Shown here: positions 30,501-37,096 of the stretch, one piece after another
Position numbering within the stretch: the stretch's first letter is position 1
How the letters are laid out: every line of letters begins with the position of its first letter
DNA from: Hyperoodon ampullatus
Taxonomy: Eukaryota > Chordata > Mammalia > Artiodactyla > Ziphiidae
Length of the DNA: 64,000 bases
Direction of reading: 5' to 3'
Assembly (NCBI GenBank): GCA_949752795.1
Contig: OX457057.1
Span: 161,363,980 to 161,427,979, forward strand
Position numbers and translations under genes: made by a program
Notes under the pieces: generated by a model
Databases searched by the model: none
Told to the model about the DNA's origin: nothing
Seen by the model: the letters and a program-made list of their open reading frames with translations, nothing else

Positions 30501-32702
30501 TTGAGACGGTTGGGCTTAAAACAGTTTGTGAAGGTGGTTCATTCTCTAAAGAATAGATACGACAATTCTAAAATTCAGAATATGTGAACTGAGCAGAGAC
30601 TATATATATTAACAGCAATATATAAACAGAAATGCAAGTAATTCATTCCTTCAGAAATGTGTTATTAGGTTTACCAAAACTTAGGAATTTAACTAGCCAG
30701 AACTACTCTTTAAGACAATATAAAAATAAACTATTCACCAATGATGCTTTACAACAAAATTACATTACTTTAGAAAATTTAAAAGGTGGGCTAAAGCAGA
30801 AGAATGAAAACCGTGTAGATCCTTATAGATTTACTAAAATAGAAGTATATCCTTTATGTGTTAAAAAAATTAGCTTATACAACTGCACCAGCCTGTGTGG
30901 GAGAGTTAGTACAATTTAACATATCTATTTTTTGCCTTCTAAAGCATTCTTCCAGATATTGGAGATACAGAATGAACATAAGCATGGAAGTATAATGTGG
31001 TCCTTCAAATACATAAATATATATGTAGGGTCTTTGTCTTCAGAAGTTGACAATCTTAAAAGAGAGATAAAACTAACATATATATGGGTTCAACTGTCTT
31101 GAATTGCTACTCCCAATACTAATTTACATTATCTTTAACATAGTTTCCAAAATCAACACATCTTCCAATGTGTCAGCACTTCACGTGTTAGCCGGTAAAT
31201 GTGCAGCCTATTACTCTGCTCTAAACTGAAAATCCACCTCCTCTTCATCATATCCATCAAAGGTCTATCACTAACTATGTAATCCCATTATGATTCAAAA
31301 CACCTGATTTTACATCATAGGTGCCCTACGGGGAGCCAACATGAAACTTCATCTGTGACTCAGTGTTAGATGGGGGGAGAGGGGGCAGGGTGGGAGAGGA
31401 TGGATTAAGGGAGTTGATTCATCTGTGACTTTCCTAAAACTATACAATCACCTTGTCAGTATCCTTGAGGCCCATTCAGACGAAAACTAATTAAGAGTCT
31501 TGCTTTGTCTGGCTACTCCTTAACCACTGACGGTCCCCAACATGCGAATTTTTGCCAGAGACCATCACACTCTAGAAAGAGCGATCAGCTCAAGTTTATC
31601 AGGCACTGGGAAGCTTCAAGTTCAGGATAACTGCCTTACCCCATTTCGGCGTAAGTATTTGGGAGGGGTCTCAAATCAATTCATCAACTACACTTGTCCT
31701 CAAAACGGCCACTCACAAAATTCCCCTCCCTCTCTCCCCACCTGGGTAGTGACGGAAAAAGACTGGAAGGTTAGATGAGAACCAAAATTCTCAGCTAGGG
31801 ACTTCTGGCCTCTGAGAGCTAAAGGAGGAAATGGAAGTGGCTTTGGTAGAAACATTCGCAGGACAAAGAGAACCGATATGAAACCGAGCCCGGAGTGATT
31901 CAGTATCCCGCCTGCCGCCTAACTCGCCGTCCCAACGTGCAAGCCTGCAGAAAAGAGGCAATCCTGACACCCCTAAACGGATGCACGCGGCTCCCCGGCT
32001 CTGCTCAGGTAGCTCCGCACGACTGCCTTCCCTTCCAGTGCCCCCGCCCCTGCCGCTTTCCCGCCAGCGGTCGGGGCGGACGCCCATCCGGGCGGAGTAG
32101 CCCCGAGGGGGTGAGGTCCAGAAAGGCACACGCCCGGCCGAGGCGCACACACCCTCTGCGCGCGCACGCTCGCGGCACTCCCTCCCTGGGTCGGGGCTGA
32201 GACTGTTACCTCCGTCGGCCTCACCTTCGGATGAGTCCCGTAATCCTCTCCGGGTCGTAACCGGAGACGGCTGCAGCGGAGGCGGCTGTGAGTGCTGCTG
32301 CTGCTGGAGGCGAGTAGCTCTTCGCGTGTTCATCTCCTCGGCTTCCTGGAGTCGCGGCTGCCTCCGCTTCCGAGACCGAAGGTAATAATAGGAGCGTTCT
32401 CTCACTTCCTCTTTCGCCGAATCGGGCCGGAACTCTTCTAGCGGAATTTGTCTTCCCACCGGGGCCTTTTCTTTGGTTGCCCGGGGCTCGAAGTCGCCGT
32501 ACACTTCGGGCGGCTCTTCTGAGAACCTCACTTCCCGCCGGCCGTGGCGTGACGGCGTAGGAGTTACATACGCAGGCGCGTCACTGCTGCCGCCATTTTG
32601 AGGGGCGAGCCGGGGCCTCCCGTCCCGTAGCGGAGCCCTGGGCGTGACGTACAGCCCCCATCCTTCCCTCTCCGGCTCCGCCCGCCACCCCTCGCCTGCC
32701 AT
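1827..32702 (-). CDS. TOR1AIP1: TOR1AIP1 (LAP1), spliced 5' coding part
   Basis: Torsin-1A-interacting protein 1 (lamina-associated polypeptide 1) is a type II inner nuclear membrane protein. Its nucleoplasmic part binds lamins, and its luminal part activates torsin ATPases. Six exons on the minus strand translate to a sequence matching the mammalian protein in order. All have GT/AG borders, and joined they give 268 codons plus one base. The window covers only the nucleoplasmic region. The transmembrane helix and luminal domain must be encoded beyond position 1. Two PP1-docking motifs known from LAP1 are visible: REVRF in exon 1 and KVNF in the exon at 5999-6040. Every internal exon starts and ends in phase 1, so exon skipping keeps the frame. 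The gene is head to head with TOR1AIP2. Identity is certain. Which cassette exons are used is inferred. Confidence 0.96.
2531..2750 (-). mobile_element. CHR-2-type SINE
   Basis: Full-length tRNA-derived cetacean SINE in reverse, from a T-rich tail to the CAGGGAAGCC head. A perfect 17-bp target-site duplication (CTAAAATAGACATTTTA) lies at 2514-2530 and 2751-2767. Confidence 0.92.
3120..3310 (-). mobile_element. MIR-family SINE relic
   Basis: Shows MIR phrases in reverse order: TTTACTATGTGCTAGGTACT, CTGAGGAACACAGAGGTTAAG and a tail near ACTACGCTAC. Heavily diverged. Confidence 0.75.
3353..3540 (+). mobile_element. CHR-1-type SINE
   Basis: Starts GGACTTCCCTGGTGG, has the B-box-like GGTTCGATCCC, and ends in AAATAAATAAATA plus poly-A. 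AAGAAAGAATGG lies before it (3338-3349) and again after the next SINE, so the second SINE entered the tail of this one. Confidence 0.88.
3547..3761 (+). mobile_element. CHR-2-type SINE nested in the tail of the previous SINE
   Basis: Full-length CHR-2 with a 23-base poly-A. It carries several A-to-G differences typical of a GC-rich subfamily (GGTTGGGAG, CTGGGCCT). Confidence 0.9.
4207..4533 (-). mobile_element. Long CHR-1-type SINE
   Basis: Reverse-oriented long form with the GTCTTCGTTGCTGCACGCAG and TTAGTTGCTCCGTGGCATGT blocks. The target-site duplication CTCTATAAA lies at 4198-4206 and 4534-4542. Confidence 0.9.
4632..4857 (+). mobile_element. CHR-2-type SINE
   Basis: Full length with a poly-A tail of about 38 bases. 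AAAAGTGATTTGT duplicates flank it, ending at 4631 and starting at 4858. Confidence 0.92.
5077..5169 (-). CDS. TOR1AIP1: TOR1AIP1 acidic exon
   Basis: 93 nt, phase 1 to phase 1, acceptor TTTTTAG and donor GTAACA. It encodes [19 protein letters not shown] followed by [12 protein letters not shown]. This matches the acidic, serine-rich LAP1 block [19 protein letters not shown]. Confidence 0.95.
5999..6040 (-). CDS. TOR1AIP1: TOR1AIP1 exon with KVNF PP1 motif
   Basis: 42 nt, phase 1 to phase 1, acceptor CTTCTAG and donor GTATTT. It encodes [14 protein letters not shown], identical to the known LAP1 segment. KVNF is the second PP1-docking motif described for LAP1. It joins to exon 3 through an 18.8-kb intron filled with L1 elements. 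Confidence 0.95.
6590..6713 (-). mobile_element. Short CHR-1-type SINE
   Basis: Reverse orientation, TTTTTGGCTGTGCCCC to CCAGGGAATTC. It contains GATTGAACCC in the tRNA-derived part. Confidence 0.85.
6953..7156 (-). mobile_element. CHR-2-type SINE
   Basis: Full length, reverse. TGGAAATACTTTTT duplicates flank it (near 6939 and 7157). Confidence 0.92.
7635..7805 (-). mobile_element. MIR-family SINE relic
   Basis: Diverged MIR core in reverse (AAGTGACTTGTCTAAGGGTG, then CCACCCTTCTACCACTGCAT). Confidence 0.55.
7842..10425 (-). mobile_element. L1 copy, 3' part (ORF2 end and 3' UTR)
   Basis: Reverse complement of L1 ORF2 3' half and 3' UTR. Tell-tale phrases include ATGTTTATTTATCCACTCACC and CATTTGTTGAAAAGACTCTC. 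It contains a run of about 31 T at 9186-9212. No open ORF2 is left. The copy ends abruptly where a second L1 3' end begins. Confidence 0.85.
10534..10836 (+). mobile_element. Long CHR-1-type SINE inside L1
   Basis: GGGACTTCCCTGGTGGCGCA start, GGTTCGATCCC, and ACAACTACTGAGCCTGTG repeats. The duplication CTTATTTTC lies before and after. Confidence 0.9.
11607..11813 (-). mobile_element. CHR-2-type SINE inside L1
   Basis: Reverse, full length. The duplication CCTATGCCCAAT lies at 11595-11606 and 11814-11825, cutting the L1 sequence cleanly. Confidence 0.92.
12648..12842 (-). mobile_element. L1 3' end fragment
   Basis: Young-type cetartiodactyl L1 3' UTR in reverse (TTATTGGAGTATAATTGCTT, CACAAAGCACCGAGCTGATC). 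It is inserted in the older L1 and joined to a SINE fragment. Confidence 0.8.
12846..12950 (-). mobile_element. Truncated CHR-type SINE
   Basis: Only the tRNA-derived half remains (GCAGCATGTGGGATGCTCTT to ACCAGGGAAATG). Confidence 0.75.
13556..13619. mobile_element. 64-bp TTAA-flanked MITE (piggyBac-like)
   Basis: A 64-bp unit with 15-bp perfect terminal inverted repeats (CACATTATTGACCAG). TTAA flanks both sides (13552-13555 and 13620-13623). Removing it and one TTAA restores the L1 ORF2 sequence around it. TTAA duplication is the mark of piggyBac transposition. Too short to encode anything. Confidence 0.75.
14222..14455 (+). mobile_element. L1 3' end fragment, plus strand
   Basis: Contains two L1 3' ends in tandem-like arrangement (CATACTCCAATAAAAATTAA, then CAACTATATTCCAATAAAAA) and an A-rich tail. 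Opposite in orientation to the host L1. Confidence 0.75.
15285..15472 (-). mobile_element. Full-length CHR-1-type SINE with its long 3' body
   Basis: Reverse, from GATGTGGACCATTTTTTTCA through TGGCCATGAGGCACGTGG to CAGGGAAGTCCC. An imperfect duplication (TGTCTGGCAATTTT / CTGTCTGCCATTTT) flanks it. Confidence 0.82.
16985..19190 (-). mobile_element. Older L1 fragments (ORF2 piece and 5' region)
   Basis: 16985-17400 repeats the ORF2 reverse-transcriptase segment, diverged from the copy at 13500. 17420-19190 is L1M-type 5' sequence in reverse (TTGAACACTTTAAATCTTTC, TGCTGTAAATAGATCTTTAG). A short separate fragment lies at 17965-18110. Confidence 0.7.
19242..19544 (-). mobile_element. Long CHR-1-type SINE
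   Basis: Reverse, long form. The duplication CTTCCTCAATAATTTT lies at 19226-19241 and 19545-19560. Confidence 0.92.
20161..20360 (+). mobile_element. CHR-2-type SINE
   Basis: Full length with a perfect 17-bp duplication (AAAAATCCTTTCCTTAG) at 20144-20160 and 20361-20377. Confidence 0.93.
20830..20990. mobile_element. LINE-2 relic
   Basis: Phrases of the L2 3' end (CATCCTTCAAAATTCAATTC, AAAACCTTCCTGACCTCTTC). Diverged. Confidence 0.6.
21197..21412 (+). mobile_element. CHR-2-type SINE
   Basis: Full length, A-rich tail AAAAATAAAAATAAAAA. The duplication is AAAGGTTTACTCTT / AAAGGTATTACTCTT. Confidence 0.9.
22099..22314. mobile_element. Non-autonomous hAT-Charlie relic
   Basis: Ends CAGGGGTTGGCAAACTTTCT and GTTTGTGGACCCCTG are near-perfect terminal inverted repeats of a common mammalian MER-type hAT element. 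A CA/GT repeat has expanded inside it. Confidence 0.8.
22179..22217. repeat. (AC)n-(GT)n microsatellite
   Basis: About 14 AC units run directly into 5.5 GT units, forming a purine/pyrimidine-alternating palindrome within the hAT relic. Confidence 0.95.
22607..22823 (+). mobile_element. CHR-2-type SINE
   Basis: Full length. The duplication AGAAATGATTTCT lies at both ends. Confidence 0.92.
23290..23313 (-). CDS. TOR1AIP1: Candidate TOR1AIP1 micro-exon (24 nt)
   Basis: A 24-nt segment, ESEFELFQ with the split Gly/Glu codons, bounded by a T-rich acceptor (TTGATTTAG) and a near-perfect donor (GTAAGT). It is phase 1 at both ends and lies 320 bp downstream of the 45-nt candidate. The strong donor and preserved frame favour a real micro-exon. 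Chance occurrence cannot be excluded. Confidence 0.45.
23636..23680 (-). CDS. TOR1AIP1: Candidate TOR1AIP1 cassette exon (45 nt)
   Basis: A 45-nt open segment with a good pyrimidine-tract acceptor (CTCTTGCAG) and a GTTTG donor. It is phase 1 at both ends and reads [15 protein letters not shown] between exon 3 and the KVNF exon. I do not find this segment in the canonical human LAP1B as I remember it. LAP1 isoforms with short extra inserts are known, so an alternative exon is likely. RNA support cannot be seen from DNA. Confidence 0.6.
24555..24782 (+). mobile_element. CHR-2-type SINE near TOR1AIP1 exon 3
   Basis: Full length with a long poly-A. ATATAAGAAAGTTG duplicates flank it. It is antisense to TOR1AIP1 and within 50 bp of the exon 3 donor. 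Confidence 0.92.
24828..24887 (-). CDS. TOR1AIP1: TOR1AIP1 exon 3
   Basis: 60 nt, phase 1 to phase 1, with an AG acceptor and a GTAAGA donor. It encodes [19 protein letters not shown], matching the conserved LAP1 block VSEDLVIRLRRPPLR. A CHR-2 SINE sits only about 45 bp away on the donor (intron) side. Confidence 0.94.
24890..27005. other. TOR1AIP1 intron 2, repeat-poor part
   Basis: Mostly unique AT-rich sequence. A MIR/L2-like tail (GTAGGTGCTCAATAATATCT) lies at 26405-26470. No exon-like segment was recognised. Confidence 0.5.
27020..27765 (-). mobile_element. L1 3' end fragment
   Basis: Reverse L1 3' UTR and the last part of ORF2 (GTATAGTCAATTTACAATGT, GTGACTGCACCAATTTACAT). GGAAGGGACTATC / GGAAGGGCCTATC are likely duplicates. 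Confidence 0.85.
27479..27530. repeat. (GT)n microsatellite in L1
   Basis: About 16 GT units followed by ACACATATACATATACAC. Confidence 0.9.
28255..28395 (-). mobile_element. MIR-family SINE relic
   Basis: Diverged MIR in reverse (AAGTCATACAGATAAAGGCC, AACCAAGGTCCAGTGCTCTT). Confidence 0.5.
28667..29018 (+). mobile_element. Long CHR-1-type SINE
   Basis: Starts GGACTTCCCTGGTGGCGGAG, ends AAATAAATAAATAAATC plus poly-A. The duplication is ATGGCCTAGAA / ATGGCCTGGAA. Confidence 0.92.
29710..29990 (-). mobile_element. Long CHR-1-type SINE
   Basis: Reverse, long form. TTAATCCATTT lies at 29699-29709 and 29991-30001. Confidence 0.92.
30095..30330 (+). mobile_element. MIR-family SINE relic
   Basis: Forward MIR order: AAACCTGGGTCTGAATTTGG, CTCACCAAAAAATGGGTACA, TACGTACTCAAGTATG. 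Confidence 0.65.
30471..30545 (-). CDS. TOR1AIP1: TOR1AIP1 exon 2
   Basis: 75 nt, phase 1 to phase 1. The acceptor is a CTTTAG and the donor GTAAGA. The translation contains [15 protein letters not shown], which matches the LAP1 segment SQTDLSQTISKKTVR of human. It joins to exon 1 in frame from either of the two exon-1 donors. Confidence 0.93.
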
Positions 32703-33240
32703 AGTTGTTGACGTAGCTTGAGTCGATCGCGAAGGTGTTTTGGGGGGCCTGTAGAGTCTCCCGCCGTTTGTGGCGATGGCTTTTCGGGTGTTCGGCAGTG
32801 GTGTCGATGGTCAGGGAGGCAGTTGAGAGTCGCTGGGGCTGCCGCCTGCGTCGTCGCTGCTGTGCTGCAAACCCGCCTCTGGGCCCATCGTGTGTTCTGA
32901 GGGCTGTGGGAGAGGCAGTGCCTGTGCTGGGTCAGCTGCCGCGGGTCACTCCCGCCTCCTGGCTGAAGGCACCAAAGAGGAGGAGAAGAGGGAGGAGGAC
33001 GTCGCTGTCCTCGGCCTTCAGGGAGGGAAGGAGGGGACGACGGAGAAGAGACCACTGGTTGGGCAGAGTGCCGGTACTCAGCCCGCTGCTCCTGGCAACT
33101 GTTGCCGGCACGCAGGAGACGTCCGGCCCGTCCCCCAGTACCGAGTCCCTGGGAAAGGCGGAGTGGAGGGGAAGTTTCAGTCCTCAACCCCAGGCTGTTG
33201 CGCAGTTTTCCCGCAGCCTCTTTGATCGACTGCTGCCTCC
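31900..33240. promoter_or_regulatory. CpG island and TOR1AIP1 promoter region
   Basis: A GC-rich, CpG-dense block covers exon 1 and about 540 bp upstream of the TOR1AIP1 start. No TATA box is evident. A CRE-like TGACGTAG lies at 32709-32716, just upstream of the ATG, and another TGACGTA lies inside exon 1. The TOR1AIP1 5' UTR should run upward from 32703; its exact start cannot be read. Overlapping open frames on both strands here are the usual effect of high GC. Confidence 0.8.
32225..32702 (-). CDS. TOR1AIP1: TOR1AIP1 exon 1 (N-terminus, residues 1-159)
   Basis: The start ATG is at 32702-32700. The N-terminus ([10 protein letters not shown]) matches LAP1B, followed by the conserved [13 protein letters not shown] block. 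The PP1-docking motif REVRF is at residues 56-60. The Lys/Arg-rich stretch near residues 106-116 fits a nuclear region. Met124 (32333-32331), followed by NTRR, aligns with the internal start reported for the shorter isoform LAP1C (Met122 in human). A CAG-rich Gln run follows. The exon is taken to end at 32225 on a GTGAG donor. A second in-frame donor lies 15 nt further on. Without splicing the frame runs on to 31791, which is intron read-through. Confidence 0.95.
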
Positions 33241-35124
33241 GCCGTACCTTTCCAAGTGTTCCTTAGCAGGGGTGATAAGAAAGATACTTTTGCAGGTGTC
33301 ATCTTGGAGAAAATTTTAGTTTCAAGGTCCTTGGGAAGGCATTTAACCACTTTTTAGGTTTTAAGTCCCTCGTTGAGTGTACGAAATCGGATCTACAGGC
33401 ATACTGGGGTGGATTAACATTTGCAAAATGCGCATAGCAAGCAGTCTTATTCCTGGTTTCGTATAAAAGCTCTAGTCCAGCAGCACTGTAAAGAAAGCTT
33501 GCTAGTGCTGTGTTATGGACAGTGAGAAATCAACAAATACTTTAATTAATGACGGCACTGTAATGTTCACTTGTGATCCATTATTTTTACTTTGATTCTG
33601 GGCATGACTTGATATACTGCATTTGATATAGGGTTTTCCTGCGTTTAGTTTACTGAATAAGAAAGCATGATAAAAGCCTATGTTCCACCTCTGTGTACCG
33701 TATTTGCAGATGTGGATAATCTGCAAACATCTAACCAAATTTAGACACACTGAGGGAATGTTAATTAAGTTAGTATAAAGTCTGAACAGTTATTGAAAAA
33801 AGATTAATCTTGCCTTCAAATATACACACACTTCTTGGACGGCTTTCTATAATTAATTTTAGTGACTAGATTTTAAAAGTTGCAATTTGGATAGCAATTA
33901 TAATGAACGAGCCTGAAAAATTTGAAGGTATTTGTTTATTCTTTCATGTTATTAAAACCACTTTAGAATGTTTTTGAGCAACTCATTTGTCCAAACTGGG
34001 CACAGATTTCAATTTAATGAAATCTTAAAGTGTTCTGTGTTTTCACTAATTGTCCAAAAATTTGGCCACAGACAAGAGGAATTACATGCTTTAGAGAATC
34101 ACCTAGGTTTTTGCCTGTTAGGAGCTTCATTTAGTTGAGCTTTTTTTTTTTTACTGTATACAATATAGCCAAAGAAACTGAAGGAATAGCAACATGGGAG
34201 ATGCTACTTTTTAAAAAAATCTTTTGTCTTAAGGGAAAATTAAAAGCATGTTCTCCCTCGGCAGCCTGAGTTAGATAGTATATTTGGAAGATTCGTGGGA
34301 CTTAGTCTTTGACAAAATGCTGAAAAGTGTTGATACTTGGTTAATACCTGGCTTTTATTTAACTAATGCTTTATAAGGTATCTACTATATTACTCATTAA
34401 CATATAATAAAAGTTCTGTAATAGACAAAATTATTAAAGAATATAAAACTTTATAGTATTAATATACAAAGTTCATATTATGAACAGTAATGCATATATT
34501 AAGAGCCTCTTTAAAACAGTTACCAGGACAGGTGACTATATAGAAACTTGGTTACAGATTGTAAAACTTAGTTTTGGGGGACATATTAAAAAAGAGAGGA
34601 CAGGAGGTTCTATATATTATTGAATATTCAGTACATGTGTTATTTTGTAATTAAAAATGCTTGTAAGAGCTTAGGAATGGTTTTTCAAAGAAACAGATCA
34701 TGAGACGCTTGAAGTAAAATCAGAGGAACGGCAACTTTAATTTAGCATTAACACATGTATTTGCTTAGGATTTTCCCTCTTTAGGTAATAAGGATACATA
34801 ATCCTAGCTCTGCCATACGTGCCTCCCACACCTTAGCAACTTTACAAATACCAACTTTCATCACTAACTGGGAGGTAAAGGTAAACCCTTGTCAAACCAG
34901 ATATTCTGCTGTAGATGTTTTCCAAACTACAAGGGTGGCCCAAAAGAGGTGACATAACAGAGACAGACTCAGCTAATATTATAAGGGAATTGCTGGGCTG
35001 CCAATACCAAGAGAGGAAGCATGAGCTCCAGACGTTAAACAATTACTTTGGGAGTTTGAGATATGTAGAGGAATTCAGTGAATCAAAAGAGAACAAGAGA
35101 AGAAATGATTACAACAAAGAATAT
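33241..35124. other. Intergenic stretch between the two promoters
   Basis: AT-rich, with poly-T at 34142-34152. I see no gene and no recognisable transposable element here. Confidence 0.6.
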
Positions 35125-35199
35125 ACTCATCAATTTAATTCATATATTTATTAAACACAGAATAGATGCTTAATAAATATATGAATTAAATTAATGAGT
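35125..35199. repeat. AT-rich inverted repeat, 30-nt arms
   Basis: Arms 35125-35154 and 35170-35199 are reverse complements with one mismatch, separated by 15 nt. The right arm resembles the TGCTTAATAAATAT tail of a MIR. Confidence 0.95.
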
Positions 35200-35353
35200 G
35201 TTTTTTACCCTGAGGGAATTTGCCATATACTAGGGAAGACAGATACACAAAAAATTATAATTCAGGTTAAATGACTGGCAATTTAAGGACCTAGCTATTA
35301 GGCCTAAGTCTAGAAATCTAACGTTCTTGACACTGGATTTCTAAATAAAGCAG

Positions 35354-35571
35354 CTTTTTTTTTTTTTTTTTTTTTTTTTTGCGGTACGCGGGCCTCTCAC
35401 TGTTGTAGTCTCTCCCGTTGCGGAGCACAGGCTCCGGACGCGCAGGCTCAGCGGCCATGGCTCACAGGCCTAGCCGCTCCGTGGCATGTGGGATCTTCCC
35501 GGACCGGGGCACGAACCCGTGTCCCCTGCATCGGCAGGCAGACTCTCAACCACTGCGCCACCAGGGAAGCC
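35354..35571 (-). mobile_element. CHR-2-type SINE
   Basis: Reverse, full length. TAAAGCAGCT lies at 35344-35353 and 35572-35581. Confidence 0.92.
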
Positions 35572-36084
35572 CTAAAGCAGCTATTTTTAATGAAACATTT
35601 TATTTTAAAATAATAAGATAATTTTTGTACATGAGTTTTTTTTTGTTTAGGGTAAGCAGAAATCCTGTTGTTTACTGAGAAAGCATTTATCAATTCATTG
35701 TGCATAATATCCACACTTTTGATCAGACAGAAATAACTTTGGGATTATATCTTAGTAGAAAGAGGAAACATTGTTATTTTTAATAAGGAAAAGATGATTG
35801 AAATATTAAATAAGAGGAAGTAAAGACACAGTAGCTAGCTGCATTTATTCCCCATTCTCACAAGTGATAGAAAAAATATTTTAAAGATGGTTAATACAAA
35901 TGAAAATGTCTAGAAATGAAGTGACTAGAATATAATAGTCTTCCACTTATTCTTTGTTGAATTAGAAATTGCAGTCAATTAAACAGCATCTAAGAATGTT
36001 CCCAAATCCCATGTCTTCTGCCAAAAAAAGGATGGTTGAGAGGTGAAGACACCAAAAAGTCAGTTACATGAAGAATCAGTAATC

Positions 36085-36260
36085 CAGTAAATTATTGAGC
36101 TAGTGCTATGTACTAGGCAAACGCTGTTCTAGGTGCTGGGGATACAGCAGTAAAAGAAGAGACCAAAAGACAAACCTCCCTGCCTTCTAGGCTTTTATAT
36201 TCTATTGGAGTCAGATAAAAATCAAAATAAGTACAATACTGTGTTGGTCAGGAGTGTTAT
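36085..36260. mobile_element. Old LINE/SINE relic (L2-like)
   Basis: Contains AGGTGCTGGGGATACAGCAG and the following CTCCCTGCCTTC phrase common to old mammalian repeats. Family not certain. Confidence 0.5.
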
Positions 36261-36454
36261 GGGAAAAAATCAGGAAAGGGGAAGTGAAATTTATGCGAGT
36301 AGATTTCTTCTATGTTGTATTGAATTGGCACAGGTCAGGAACAGGACTTTTAGACTTACTTGACTTTGCCCTTAACCAATTATGTGTTCTTGCATAAATT
36401 GCTTGCCATCTCTCAATTTTCATTTTTATAAAATTAATAGATTAAGATAATAGG

Positions 36455-36660
36455 TATTTTTTATTCATCATTTACTAATGTCGTTTAGTAGACACTGTTA
36501 TGTACATTAGCTCATTTACTCACAACCACCTTATGAGGTACTATGTATGTAGCGTTGTCTGCATTTGACAAGAGCAAACTCGGACTTAGATTAAGCAGCT
36601 CGTTTGAGGACATGCACCTCGTAGTGGTAGAGGCCGGCTTCTAAGTCAAGTCTGACTGGT
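36455..36660 (-). mobile_element. MIR-family SINE relic
   Basis: TTAGCTCATTTACTCACAAC, then GCACCTCGTAGTGGTAGAGG: MIRb order in reverse. It ends just before the TOR1AIP2 CpG block. Confidence 0.65.
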
Positions 36661-36929
36661 GCTTGCCAGTATCATTGGCTAGTACCTCTCACTGTGTTGG
36701 TTCCATTGGTTCCTCGAGCCTGTGAACTTTAGGTCTTTATGAGGGCTTAGGGTCCTCCAGGGTCTTGCAGGGACGCCTGCCTCCGGGTCTGGTAGCAGCC
36801 CGAGAACGCGGGGAGGCTTGCGGTTCTGCCAACCGCCGCTGCACTCACCATGCCTCCAGCCTCCAGCTCGGCCGCTGGTCCCCTGCGGGGAGGAGGGGCC
36901 GGCGCCTACCAGTCCCAGCATTCCGTGGG

Positions 36930-37096
36930 CACCTACCCTCCCCGCGGAGGTCGCGGTCACGTGGGCAGGGACGGAACGACGTTCTATTCCGCCGCGTCCG
37001 GTCCGAGGGGTGCAGCTCAGCGTTGTGGAGCAGAAAGATCACTCTAAGGGCTCTCCTGACATTGACAGTCAACGATTTAAAACCCCGCTAGAATTT
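36930..37096 (+). other. TOR1AIP2: Probable TOR1AIP2 non-coding first exon (5' end approximate)
   Basis: At the downstream edge of the CpG block, GAATTT is followed by a consensus donor GTAAGT at 37097. This gives a natural end for a first exon starting somewhere in the block. No coding frame is recognised. It would splice to the IFRG15 exon acceptor at 50013. Start and use are inferred. Confidence 0.45.
36956..36963. promoter_or_regulatory. CACGTG E-box in the TOR1AIP2 promoter
   Basis: GTCACGTG is a perfect palindromic E-box core of the USF/TFE class. It lies inside the CpG-rich block about 135 bp before the predicted first-exon donor. A ZNF143-like TCCCAGCATTCC lies about 40 bp upstream. 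Confidence 0.4.

Noticed and set aside
32735..33319. 194-codon plus-strand frame in the CpG island (and a 207-codon minus-strand frame at 32564-33187)
   Set aside because: Overlapping long frames on both strands are expected from GC-rich, stop-poor sequence. The translations are Arg/Ser/Pro-rich and match nothing I know.
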